A stretch of 64,000 bases of DNA from Adiantum capillus-veneris (lineage: Eukaryota > Streptophyta > Polypodiopsida > Polypodiales > Pteridaceae). Position numbers and translations under genes: made by a program. Of this stretch, positions 8,969 through 19,963 are shown in pieces. A model generated the notes under the pieces. The model searched no databases. It was not told where the DNA came from and saw nothing but the letters and a program-made list of their open reading frames with translations. The stretch covers positions 122,298,817 to 122,362,816 of the forward strand of contig CM043958.1 in NCBI GenBank assembly GCA_014529385.2, given 5' to 3'. How positions within the stretch are numbered: position 1 is the first letter of the stretch; each line of letters starts with the position of its first letter.

Positions 8969-9047
8969 ACCTCCCACTTAAAGGCGATTGTGCCTTTAAG
9001 CAAGGGAAACTAGTCTAAAGACTACAAAAGGTGAGAGAAAATCGTTC

Positions 9048-9539
9048 TCAATCGATGTCCACTGGCTGGCTGTGATCGTGTGCATCCGGCTGTCCTGCTC
9101 CTGTGTAAGTCCATACACCACCAGAAGTACCGCACACGTACTGCAAGTATGTACGCAATACCTGCATATCTCCCTCGTGCACTATGCCATCATCGGTCAA
9201 CAAACGACTGACAACCTCAACTGCAAATGCTCCCACTGCAGCTGCGATATCCGGTCTCAAGATCAACATCTCATACATGAGACCACCGAACGCCGATGCA
9301 ATTCTAGCGGGCCCTGCTAGCTCTATGGAGCATGCATCAACATATATATCCCTGGCAATAGACATCTCTGACTGACAAGGCGTTTCAGCCACATTCATCT
9401 CCTGACTGTCCACAAAAGACACATCAACCTGTCGTGCAACCTCAGAGCAAACCAGCTGCTCTAGGTGTCTGCTGGAAGACATATCCTGCACAACTATATC
9501 CCCATGCTCACTGTCGAGCATAGAAAGGAATGACTGCAT
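9048..9539 (-). CDS. ORF of unknown function inside Copia-1
   Basis: This 163-codon ORF lies at the 3' end of the element's internal region, where integrase and RT would normally be. It is acidic and Val/Ala-rich (ARIASAFGGLMYEMLILRPD, AAAVGAFAVEVVSRLL), with a helical look and no recognised motif. It could be a captured host fragment, an extra element ORF, or an accidental frame; nothing in the sequence separates these. It is the longest intact frame in the element. Confidence 0.3.
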   Translation of the reverse strand: MQSFLSMLDSEHGDIVVQDMSSSRHLEQLVCSEVARQVDVSFVDSQEMNVAETPCQSEMSIARDIYVDACSIELAGPARIASAFGGLMYEMLILRPDIAAAVGAFAVEVVSRLLTDDGIVHEGDMQVLRTYLQYVCGTSGGVWTYTGAGQPDAHDHSQPVDID

Positions 9540-9778
9540 AATCGCTTACGTCTCAGCCTCCTTTGCAATCATCCACTGCAAACATGACCACTCAATCTGT
9601 TGTGACTCACTAGAGCTCTCATGCTCTAACTCCTTATGCATAGACTCTTGCACAACGTCCTCCTGTCATGACTCATTAGAGCAAGACCGCTCTACTTGTC
9701 TATCCTGCATAGAAGTATCTCGCACGACTGAATCTCTGCTTTGCTCAGTCACTAGCAAAGCATGCATTTCTGACTCTG

Positions 9779-10520
9779 TCACCTCTCTGTGCGACTGCTC
9801 AAGTCGTGCCCCAATTGTGTGCACAACGAGCTCACTACTCTGCACTCCATGCAAAGCACCCTGCAACCCATGAGCAAAGAGACTGTCCAGGTCTCTCGCT
9901 CTTTGTATGGCTGTAACAAGATTGAGACTCGACCATCTCGCACCAGTACTACGTGCAATGGGTACCATGTGCCAACTCTAGCACCTCTCGCAATCACTAG
10001 CGAACCCAAATGCAACGCAAAAGATCGCTCGAGCAGTGATACCCAACATCCACTATCCCTGAGCTGACCATCGGAGATCAAACTCATCGTCAAATCTGGC
10101 ACATGAGCACATCTCTGAGCACGTACGATGCACCACTCGGTAATGACAGTCTCACATCTTCTGAACCAGCAATCTCATGCAGTGACCCATCTGCCAATCG
10201 CACACTACCATGGACTCTGCTAGAGTAGCTATTGAACCAGTCACGATATGGAGTGACATGAAAAGTAGCGTCCCTGTCTAGCACCCACTGCAAAAGAAGT
10301 GCACTATTCTTAGACGTCAAAAAATCAGGAGTAATACAGGAAGCAAATGTGACCTCACTGTCACTAGGGTACTCAGACACTGTATCTAATCCTGCAAATT
10401 GTCAAGTCAACGGAGCCTATAGCATCTACTGCATCCTTGAGACTAGCCTGTCTCCTGTGCTATCTCATACGACGAAAGCATCGCCGTCTAATGTGTCCTG
10501 TGTGACCACAATGCCAACAT
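9779..10520 (-). pseudogene. Copia-1 gag/protease/pre-integrase remnant
   Basis: Minus-strand order: a CCHC zinc knuckle CWHCGHTGHIRRRC (about 10518-10478), a protease-like segment WVLDRDATFHVTPYRDWF (about 10300-10240), then DLTMSLISDGQLRDSGCWVS and GSLVIARGARVGTWYPL (about 10100-9950). These last correspond to the Copia segment just before integrase. The protease D-S-G-A signature reads D-R-D-A, so the catalytic motif is damaged. A frame change near 10100 separates the protease from the next block. Nothing resembling integrase or RT follows. Confidence 0.75.
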
Positions 10521-10599
10521 CTCAAGTGTCGACACGAACGAGAACGCCGTCTCTCATGAGTCATTGTCCTAGACTCGAAAGTCTCACACATATTGACTA

Positions 10600-12374
10600 C
10601 TATAAGTGAATGTCAAAAATAACCACGAGCTGTAACTCTACTCTAGGTACAATAGCAATGAAAAGCACTCAACTAATCCAAAAGAAAGAACCTACAACGA
10701 GAAAATGCTCAAAAAAAAAAGAGCTCACCAGCACCTACAATGCTCATGAGAATCCACGCATAAAATCTCTCGCAGTAGTGTAACCACACTGTGCTCCACA
10801 AATGGCAATGATGAAAATCCCAAATGCCAAGTGTACGAGGCTCCTGTAGAGTAAACCAAGCTCCTGTATGGATGTAAAATATGGCTACAAATCAGCCCCA
10901 AAATTCAGCTCTTGAACAACTACATAAACAAGTCACAAACGTGTCCCAGATCAGCCTACAACTAAGCCATACATGGACACCTGCAAAGAGGAAACAATGG
11001 CTGAAAATTCAGCGCCCAAATAAGCTCTCAAACCTACCTGTAAACTTGTAAACCTGTAGCTGAAACCTGCTGAAAAACCTCAAGCCATTAGTGCTCGAAT
11101 CCGGCTACCTAGCTTGTAGCCACACAAGCATACATCACAACATTCACTCCTGTGAGTGTGCCAAGATAATTGTACGCCTGTCAAACCGTGAGCTAATCAC
11201 CAAGCCCACACTGTGCGGTATCGATGCATACACACGCACAAATCTCCCACCTGCAGAGAACACCGCACACAAATGCTGAGTGCGACCCGCAATCTCTACC
11301 TAGATCGCATAAATGATGCGCATAAAACTCTTGGGAAAATTTCGCCAAATTTTGACGCACAATGGCTATCAACACAAAATAACCATTGTCCTGCAAGCTC
11401 AATACAATGAGCAATCAATGCGCATCAAACTACACTCAACATACATGCATAAGCTCTGCAAACCTGTGTCCAGCAAATGCTCACAAAGAGTACCACAGGT
11501 GACCATACATATCATCCACAACCAACCTCTGCACTTGCTCACAAGATCTACTGCTCACCACATAAGCATACATAGAGCATTACCCGCTCAAAGACCATGT
11601 ATGCAAGCCACAACACTGCAGAAGAACCACTCAACTGCAACTGGCAACACCGGTGGGAGTACTAGACTCAACCTGTACCTGGGAGTCAAACCCGATCTTG
11701 TAACACCTGCAAATACTCACAATCAAGAAAATCAAACCAATCCACCTCATATGTGTCTGCTACTTGCAGTGTGCACAGGTAAGCTGTCTGCAACAAAGAA
11801 AACAACAGAGCCCAAAACTGTCCTGAAAAACAGTCTCTGTGTTTTTTATTTCACACCCACCTGCACTCCAAATCAGAAAATGATTCCTTCTACAAAGTCG
11901 TAGAGCTTGAAGCCAGCTCCATTTTGAACCAATTTTTTTTGGAATCGGAGCTTTGTAGCTCAAGTTATGAGCAAAACAGTAGACTGCTGTTAAACTGTCA
12001 AAAACTGAACGACTTTCTTCTGTGCTTCTTTGAGCTCATAGAAAGGCTCAAATTCACTTTCCACCTCGATGCGTGAGCTGAATGTATCAATCTCACAATG
12101 TTTCCATGTCTATGGAAGTTCCAAGCTCCAATCTGTCGCCGATGTAGCCGTTGCAAAGCTTGCCGAGAAGAGGGAAGATGCTGTACACAGTGGGCTGATC
12201 TTTAGAGGAACTGTGGATTGATCTGTGAGCACTAGGAAGCTCCTGAGAGGTCTCTTGCAAGCCTCTGTATGGCTGTCCACAAGCCTCCTCTATTTCTTTG
12301 CTCAGATCTATGACCTCTCCGCCATAGCCGACGAGTTCATCGCGAAGCCGTCCATCTACGCTCTCACACCTATC
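10600..12374 (-). other. Copia-1 leader and gag-coding remnant, no long frame
   Basis: Between the primer site and the zinc knuckle no frame on the minus strand stays open long enough to give a full gag. This part is probably decayed gag or a non-coding leader. It is A/C-rich on the plus strand with many CTGCAA and CACAA words. Confidence 0.4.
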
Positions 12375-12388
12375 GCTCTGATACCAAT

Positions 12389-12414
12389 TGAAGGGGATCG
12401 GAGAGCACCACAGG

Positions 12415-12494
<80 letters not shown>

Positions 12495-12632
12495 CACGAC
12501 ACACAGATATGGGTGGGGAGACTCAATCAGTGAGCAGACCCCTATACACTTATGTTATGTATAAGGTATACAAGTCAGTGGGCACCCAGACTCTAGGCGG
12601 TCGGGCAAGGCACAGGCGCCTATACCCCAACA
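12389..12632 (-). repeat. Copia-1 LTR (5' LTR of the minus-strand element)
   Basis: This 244-bp LTR carries a (GA)n tract of about 72 bp (12417-12488). It is adjacent to the primer-binding site at 12375-12386 with a 2-bp gap. Confidence 0.9.
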
Positions 12633-13306
12633 AAAATATCATGATCATTTTTTTTGTTGATAGGTGCTAGTGTATGACAATAGTTTTCTTAGAAGAGCGG
12701 GAGGCTCATGGCAAGGGCTTGTCACTGGAGTCCAAGGCAAGGATATGACGTTGTCTCACTATATCGGGCGTTTCAACCACAAAAAGGTTTGTAGAAACAA
12801 TTCAAGTACTTGGCAATGTACTCATCTCACTTACGGCCCATAAATTCATTACAATTTTTATGTAGATCATAATATACCACAAGGAATACTTCAAGGACAA
12901 TGCAAAATTCCCACTGTTTGCAATGAAAGTTATTACAAGACTGTGTGGTGGACACCCCCTCCCACTAAACACAGAAAGACTAATTCTGATTGAGAAACAG
13001 TTTTCTCTATGCGTATTTGGCATTGGGTATGGGTGCCAAGCACTCAGAGCCCCCTATTTCATGTTCGACACAGCTCAGGCTCTGGCTGTAGGGGTTGAAG
13101 ACCCGAAGAGCTTAGATCCATACAACAAGCGGCTGTTTCTGAGGGAAAGAAGACGCCTGATGCCCATGGGGATGCTGCCATCAACAGAGGAACGAGCTCG
13201 TCTATAGAGCTTGCACATCGAAGAGGTACAAAGAGAGGAAGAAGGAGGTGCATCGAAGAGGATAAAAACGACGGGCTCAGGTCCATCTTCTCCCTCTTCT
13301 GACTAG

Positions 13307-13700
13307 TGACCGTCGCCACCTCGCATGGCGCTCCCCCGCATTTGAAGCTCCCCAAGCCATCTGTTTCTTCTCTTTGCGGATGTGTTGTAAAGATCTTATA
13401 ATTTCTGAACTCTTAGGAAGTTCCTTCTACCTTGCTCTATGAATTAGTCGTCTATAAGTCCATTGGTGTAACTCTAGTAGGCTATTGGCCTTATCCTTTC
13501 CTCCCCCATGTAACCTGTGCTCAAAATAACATGTTCTTGCCATGTAGTGGGTTTTTTCCATGCCTTGTGTGGACCATATTGATAGTGAGCCGTATGTCTT
13601 GGCAAAATATGGACCATGGTTGAACAGTATGTGCTGCATTGAAATCAAACAAAATGGTCAGTAGAGTACAATTTAAAATTTTGTTTTGTATACTAGGATG
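13307..13700. other. Intergenic, nothing recognised
   Basis: This stretch separates the Ser-rich end of the unknown gene from the transposase-like pseudogene. No repeat or coding frame is recognised. It may contain the 3' UTR of the unknown gene. Confidence 0.35.
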
Positions 13701-15894
13701 CTAACCCACCATGTAATGTGTGATATGTTGCCCACCCCACCTTGTAAGGTAAGCCTTTTTCCAATCCAGCAAGGCTGCTTGCAATGACGTGAGCTTACTT
13801 TGGTCCCAAGAATGCTGCTCAACGTAGTGGAAAATTTTATCTAGTGATTTCCACACGTTCGCCTTGTGATTCTCGATTGCCCCACCACCAGCATTGTCTT
13901 TAACCACTTTATGTAACTGTTTCCATTTGTTAAATAGGTTTCTCCTTTCTTCTCTATCGGAATCTTTGATGCTAAACCCAAGAAACCTTCTTGCCTTCAT
14001 GCCACCTATCGATGCTTTCCTAGGTACCTTGTAACGACTTTGAGACATCTTAGGGTCCTCTTCGATTTTAACATTGCCTCCATGCAAACCAATGTCTGAG
14101 AGCACTCCCTCTAATGCTTTGATAACTCTTTTCGACTCACTCTCTGGCTTTAATGTCCATGCAAAACATATGTACAAATGAACCACCTTTTCAATTATTC
14201 GATAGAGTGCATGAAGTGTACAGACGTGAACTCTACTCAAAGGAATATCAAGCACTGGTCTAAAAGTTTTATCTTGAAGATGTCTGTTGGGAGATCTATT
14301 CGATTGCACACTCTCAAGAGATTGTGCATCAGCCATGCAATATAAGCATGGATTTGCCACAACTGCTCCATGTGTTATGTTGTACATACACTTAAGAGTC
14401 TTTAAGTCACCTGCCATGTGCCATTCCACTGTATAGTCACCAAATCCTTCCACTGAAAGAACGGCTCCATTTCTTTGCTCACTAATGATAGAAGGAATTT
14501 GGGTTTGACTAAAAACCCAATCGAGGATTTCAAAATTTTCTTTATCAACCTGCAGTGAAAAACGAAAACACAAATCAACAACCAAATAATCAGTATTTTT
14601 GTTATCATAGAGTGAATGAAGTATACCTAAAATGATCCTAGAGTTAGAATGTTGTTTTCGGATTGCACGCTGAAGTATCATGGATCCTCTTTTGTTATTG
14701 ATGGATCCAGAGCTCTGTTCATGAGAATAATGGCGACTCTCTCCAGCTTCTTGTTCTTTAGGACCTCGCACTCGTCGAGCTTCAAAACAAACTTGAGAAT
14801 CCCGCCGCACTCCTCTTGACTGATGTCAAAGAAGTGAACTACATACCTTTGCAATGCTTCAAGATCAATGAAGAGGTTGTTGTGCTCGTTAAACTATACC
14901 TCTCTGTCACCCTTGCCTAAGAACGTTGCTTCAATATGGAATGGTGACCCAAGTTTCTCAAACACCTCATCGTTTACGCGTCGGCGAGCAGCCTTTACAT
15001 GTGATGGCTTTGGCAGCAATGATCCTCTCTGTAGTTTATTTTGAGACTTTTTAGCTAATGCTTTAAAGAGTGCCCTGTATCTCATCTGCGAGATGCCATT
15101 CTCATCAAGTATTGCTTGCACTTCCATTGTTTCAGCTGATTCTCGTTCATGAAGGAGGTAAGGAGCCTCCCTTTCAACTTACGAAATTTTTTCTAAGTTA
15201 TCATCTCTTCAACTACTTCTTTTGGAACTAGACGGCTGTAATGCACTCCGGCATTGAAGCCTGCACCGTTCGAGTTTGGATGTAGTAAAGACATGCCAAA
15301 AAAGCACCATGCGTTATGATCATGTATAGGAAAGTGTATCCATTTCTTAGTGAAGCACATTGAAGATACAAAAGTAGAAACAAACTTCAAGTTACCTTAA
15401 AGCTCGTATTCATTTTTTCAGGCCACCACTACCAATCTTCATATTCTCAATGTTGCACAGATCTCGTTTTCTTTTCCGACTACCAAGCACGGTGTATTTC
15501 TCTCGCAAACTTGTGATCTTCTTCTCAAGGCCTTGGATTGTCTCTTTGTTTGATGAAATCTTTTGAGAGCATGCTTCATTAAGTTTCTTCGCTGCATGTT
15601 CTCCATCGCCAGGAAGTTTCTTCGCTTTTCCGCATTCAATCCTCTCATTTCCAAATGTTCAGTGTATCCCAATAGCCCATCCTTGCCATCGCTTGTGAAA
15701 TGTAAGAGGTTAGTGGTATTAGCAAAGGGAGGTGGCACATTTATCATAGGATCCTTTGGATAAATAGACCCATCGGTCCACAAATCCAAATGACATTTCC
15801 TTGTTTGCCCTTCTAAGTTCTTTCTCCCGTTGAGATAAGAAAGACTCTCTCCTACGTTTCTGCAACGTTCCGTACTCTTGCAATACATCAACAT
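13701..15894 (-). pseudogene. Transposase-like gene remnant, DNA transposon family not assigned
   Basis: The longest frame (14810-13701, 369 codons) includes an in-frame intron on the minus strand (14626-14550, GTATAC ... CACTGCAG). It reads VEWHMAGDLKTLKCMYN, VVANPCLYCMADAQS, RVHVCTLHALYRIIEKVV and a basic/aromatic C-terminus with HSWDQSKLTSLQAALLDWKK. Upstream blocks at 15127-14894 and 15894-15439 are in other frames (KPSHVKAARRRVNDEVFEKLG; LDLWTDGSIYPKDPMI). The pattern GDLK.L......GA...PC.YC followed by an H.LH.L segment recalls unclassified transposase-like proteins found in plants and invertebrates. The assignment is by pattern memory only, and no terminal repeats were found. Confidence 0.4.
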
Positions 15895-16409
15895 GAAGAT
15901 GATGTGTGTTCTTTCTTTGGGTAAGTGTTAAAGATGAAGGGCTGAGGATTGCAAGTTCAAATTGGTGTTTTCATCAGGAAAAGAAGCGTTCTCCATTCCT
16001 AGAGTTGATAGATAAAAAGATGGACACTCGAAACTCATGACATATCTCAGGTTTTGGGAGGGAAGACCATATTCTCAAGTTTAGAGTGGATAGAGTTCGT
16101 GTGGCTTATGTTTCTGGAGGGAACGCTTGTAAGTTGGCATTTCAAATCATTAGTCATACGGTTAGTTGGATTCCTGACAAGAGAATAAAGGATAAGAATG
16201 ATAAAGACGACGGCTACCTACCAAAGAATGTCATTTTGGCTTTTTGTTGTGCAACAAAGTATCACATAAAATGCACAATTTAACATTTTCATTTTCTCTC
16301 TCTAAGACGATGTGGCACTTCTTACAGGGCCCAAAAGTGAGTCCAACTTTCTCCTAATGTCTATGCCTACTCAATTTTGCAAATGAGGACGGCTATAACA
16401 TAATTCCCA

Positions 16410-19400
16410 TATAAATGATTTCAATCCTCCACATTGAAGATGAAATTGAGGAACCCAAGGACTTGATGAAAGCTCAACAAGTCTTTTTAGACCTCTACTA
16501 TGATGCAACAGATGAGTTAGAAGAACACTCAGATACCTCAGAAGGTTTGGGGTCAAAAAAAAGAGCATGTGAGAGCTAAGCTACTCATGAAAGGAGGGGA
16601 GGAAAAGTTTTTTGACTTTCCTAACCAGAAACCGAGAAGACAAAAATGGTATAGACGAAAAAGAGACACTAGAAATTTGAAAGCTAGACCTATGTCATCA
16701 GTCTCCAGTAGAACACAATTTATGATGCAGATAGATGTACATGATTGTGTCAAGGACAAAATCACTGGTAAATATCCTTTAAATGAAGAACATGAAACAA
16801 CAAAAACATCGAGAAAAACAAGAAAGGAAACTCAAGTGAAACCTAAAAACCAGGACAAGGTTTCAACCATGACATGAGTTGAGTGGAAAAAGAAGTATCA
16901 AGAGTTGAGAAAAGTTTTAAAGGAGATATATACAACTGAAACGAAAACCACTGAAGAAGATGGTATAGATGTAATGAGTGTTCCATCCCATTACAAGAAA
17001 TATACTCTCCAAGATCGAAGAATCGTAGTCGAACAACGTGTTAGGGAATTACGAAAACAGGGCGAGCTCTACAAAGGGCCTGAAAACACAAAAAAGATAG
17101 ATTTGGCCGAACCATGAGAAGAGCTTAGGCCTACCTACATTGCAAATGACCTAACAAAAGAAGAAGAAGAGCTTTTGTTAAGCTTACTCAAAGAATAGTA
17201 GGATATCTTTGCTTGGTCTTATAAGGATCTCAAGGGTGTTGATCCAGAAATCTATCAACATACCATACCCATGAGAGATGATGCAAAACCAAGTAGACAA
17301 AGGCCATACACATACAATGAAACATTTGCCAGGAAGATCAAAGAAGAGATTGAAAAGCTAGAGGAGGCCGAATTCATTTACAAAATTGAACACAAAAATT
17401 GGGTGTAACCAATTGTGGTAGTACCCAAGAAAAATGAAAAATTACGAGCGTGTGTCAACCTTAAGAAAGTGAATACAACTACCATTAGAGACAACTTCCC
17501 TCTTCCAATCATTGAGCATGTTTTAGAACGAGTTGTAGGAAAAGAAGCTTACAGCTTCTTAGATGGCTTTTCGGGATACAATAAACTTTTGGTTGACCCA
17601 AAAGATCAGCATAAAACTGCTTTTGCAACGGAATGGGGTATTTTGCCTATTGGGTTATACCTTTTGGGTTAACTAATGCTCCTGCTACCTTTCAAAGATT
17701 GATGAGCCATGCTTTTAAAGAATATCTTAGGAATTTCTTGGAAGTATATATGGATGATCTATGCGTACATTCATCAATCTGGGCTGATCATTTTGAACAC
17801 CTCAAAAAGGTATTCTGAAAATGTAGACTTTATAGGATTTGCTTAAATCTTGAAAAGTGCACATTCATGGGTAGACAAGGAAAAATTATTGGACATATAG
17901 TGTCTAAAAATGGCATAGCTACTGATATGGACAAAATTCATGTTATTGCCGATTTGCCTAGACCGACAACAGTCAAGGGGGTTCAAGCCTTCATGGGGCA
18001 TTGTGGATATTACAGAAGGTTCATTTATATATACGCTATAATTGTAAAACCCATGTATAGCTTGATTACACACTTTGAATGGATTGATGAGTGTGAAGAA
18101 TCCTTTATGAAGCTTAAGCAAGCTCTCACTTCAACTCCAATACTGAAAGCACTAGATTGTAAGAAGATATTCCACATACATATAGATGCTTCCAATTTTA
18201 CCATTGGGTGTATACTAGCTCAACCAGGAGACGGAAAAATTGATTTTCCTATTTCTTATGCTAGCCGACAGTTGAATATGGCAGAAAAGAATTATACCAC
18301 CACCGAGAGGGAAGGACTAGGAATGATCTATGCCATTAAAAAGTATAGATATTACTATTAGCCAACAAATTTGTGTTCTTTGTGGACGACCAAGCCCTAT
18401 TGTACTTGGTCAACAAGCCATGCATCACATAAAGAATAGTGAGATGGTTCATCATTCTTCTGGAATTTGATTTCACTGTGGTTGTAAAAAAAGGCACTAC
18501 ACATCAAAGAGCAAATCATTTATCTATCATTGTTTCAGGGGAACCACCTAAAGGAGTAGACGATGATCTACCAGATGCCTATCTGTTCTCCATGGAAATG
18601 ATACCTCGATGGTCGGAAAATATGGTATCATTGATGACCATAGCTCAAGTGGATTCGCAAATACCACTTCCTATTACAATTGGATTAATTGAGCAATTGG
18701 CTATGTATCAATTACTAACTGGGAGACTATACAAAAGAAATTGGGATGAAATATTGCTCTTATGCATCAATCCTGAGGAGAAAACCCAATACCTAAGTCA
18801 AGCACATATTACCATAGTAGGATTTCACTTTACGGAAGATCAAACTATACTACAAATCCTAAGACTTGGAGTATTTTGGCCAACTATGAGGAGTGATGTT
18901 CATTCTTTTGTGAAAAATTGTCCTCAATGTAAAAAACAATCACCCATACCTCATGTAACATTGTTTCAAATGTCGCATGTTCCTAAGTGGAGTAGCTATC
19001 TAGTTACCTACTTATCAAGCCGAATATTTCCTGAGGATATGAGTAAACACCGTCAAAGAGCAATTGAAACTGAAGCTAGAGATTATGCTCTTATAGAAAA
19101 CCAACTCTATCGGAGAGGTAAGGACCAATATCTGTGTCTTTGTGCAAATGAAGACGAATATATTTCCATTATAGAACAAGCACATGCTGGATTAGCTAGA
19201 GGTCACTTTTCTAGTGAAACCAAGTGGGCCGAGGCTAAAGCAACTCAAAAGAATGATGCCAGAACCACTGTTGCATTCTTATACGAGTATGTATTCATAA
19301 GTTATGGACTGCTAATAGAAATAGTCAGTGATAGGGAAACTCATTTCCTCAATGAGATAATCGAGTACCTGCTTAATGAATTTATGGTCATCCATAACAA

Positions 19401-19950
19401 ATTAGCTCCCTATCACCCACAAGCAAACGGACAAGCTGAGCATACGAATAAAATTCTTAGCTCAGTACTGACTAAAGTGGTTAGTTCAGGGAGGACAGAC
19501 TGGGAAATGAATCTCCATGCTGCTCTATGGGCTTATCAAGTTTCATTCAAAACAACTTTAAATGCTACACCCTTTAACCTTGTTTATGGTCTTGATGCCA
19601 TACTGCCAATAGAGTTTCTATTGTTGACCCTCAGGGTAGCTAAGGATCTTGAGTGGACTGGACATGAATTGTCAGAGAGACTTGGAGATTTAGAGAAGGT
19701 AGATGAGCAAATGCTAACTATTGTAGCTCACATCTATGCACAAAAGTGGAAACAAAAACAATTTTTTGATTCCCATCTAATCACAAAAATCTTCAAAAAA
19801 GGGGACTTAGTTTTAGTCTATTCCCTTAAGCAACATATTCCCAAGTTTAAAAAAAAGAAAAACGGACCGTTATCATTGAAGATGTATCTCCAAGTGGACC
19901 AATTAAGTTGTCCACCCTAGACGGCGAACCAATGACTAATTTAAGAAAGT
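16410..19950 (+). pseudogene. Ty3/Gypsy pol remnant (RT, RNase H, integrase)
   Basis: Read across several stops, the plus strand gives an acidic/basic region (16410-17100), then IFAWSYKDLKGVDPEIYQHT and RT block FPLPIIEHVLERVVG (17490-17540). FGLTNAPATFQRLM follows, with the RT catalytic YMDD at about 17750. RNase H reads FHIHIDASNFTIGCILAQ and TTEREGLGMIYAIKKYR (18170-18350). An integrase frame covers 18439-19920. Stops occur at 17117, 17200, 17408, 17672 (frame slip), 17818 and 18361, so the polyprotein is dead. The FAWSYKDLKG motif and the RT-RNaseH-integrase order mark it as plant Gypsy. No chromodomain or flanking LTR pair is recognised. Confidence 0.85.
18439..19920 (+). CDS. Gypsy integrase ORF with internal rearrangement
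   Basis: This frame of 493 codons starts in the end of RNase H (TTHQRANHLS). It holds an H2C2 zinc module (AHITIVGFHF ... FWPTMRSDVHSFVKNCPQC, residues about 115-170), then a second partial module (EDEYISIIEQAHAGLARGHF, residues about 235-260). It passes straight into KWAEAKATQKNDARTT, which normally follows the first catalytic Asp. The second Asp (IVSDRETHF, about residue 297) and Glu (NGQAEHTN, about 334) are present; the first Asp is missing. The C-terminus has KKGDLVLVY. Integrase inserts retroelement cDNA; this copy should be inactive. Confidence 0.75.
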   Translation: MRWFIILLEFDFTVVVKKGTTHQRANHLSIIVSGEPPKGVDDDLPDAYLFSMEMIPRWSENMVSLMTIAQVDSQIPLPITIGLIEQLAMYQLLTGRLYKRNWDEILLLCINPEEKTQYLSQAHITIVGFHFTEDQTILQILRLGVFWPTMRSDVHSFVKNCPQCKKQSPIPHVTLFQMSHVPKWSSYLVTYLSSRIFPEDMSKHRQRAIETEARDYALIENQLYRRGKDQYLCLCANEDEYISIIEQAHAGLARGHFSSETKWAEAKATQKNDARTTVAFLYEYVFISYGLLIEIVSDRETHFLNEIIEYLLNEFMVIHNKLAPYHPQANGQAEHTNKILSSVLTKVVSSGRTDWEMNLHAALWAYQVSFKTTLNATPFNLVYGLDAILPIEFLLLTLRVAKDLEWTGHELSERLGDLEKVDEQMLTIVAHIYAQKWKQKQFFDSHLITKIFKKGDLVLVYSLKQHIPKFKKKKNGPLSLKMYLQVDQLSCPP

Positions 19951-19963
19951 AACAAGTCAGTCT

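Larger units (their letters stand above)
8711..12632 (-). mobile_element. Non-autonomous Ty1/Copia element (Copia-1)
   Basis: Two LTRs (8711-8968 and 12389-12632) start TGAAGGG and end CCCCAACA. They are flanked by a 5-bp target duplication AAAAT (8706-8710 and 12633-12637). Inside the right LTR the primer site on the minus strand reads TGGTATCAGAGC (12386-12375), the Copia initiator-Met type. The purine tract beside the left LTR is AAGTGGGAGG on the minus strand. The internal 3.4 kb holds only gag zinc knuckle, a broken protease and the pre-integrase region; integrase, RT and RNase H are missing. It needs proteins from another element to move. It lies in an intron of the unknown gene. Confidence 0.9.
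7617..13306 (+). pseudogene. Multi-exon gene of unknown function, interrupted by a Copia element
   Basis: Candidate exons are 7617-about 7960, 8056-8592, 12664-12786 and 12866-13306. The first follows a strong TTTCTTTTTCTTTCAG acceptor. The last three are joined by CAG|GTAATG ... TGATAG and AAG|GTTTGT ... TATGTAG and all keep phase 0. The protein has blocks such as YVLLTYIMHELNIREDYF, FNHKKIIIYHKEYFK and KVITRLCGGHPLPLN, and ends in an SKRIK basic patch and a Ser/Pro-rich tail. I do not recognise the family. A TAA at about 8126 and a TAG at 13207 interrupt it, and the join of exon 1 to exon 2 is out of phase. It is therefore probably a pseudogene or a transposon-borne gene. A 3.9-kb Copia element sits in the intron 8593-12663; removing it leaves an intron of about 144 bp. 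Confidence 0.5.
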
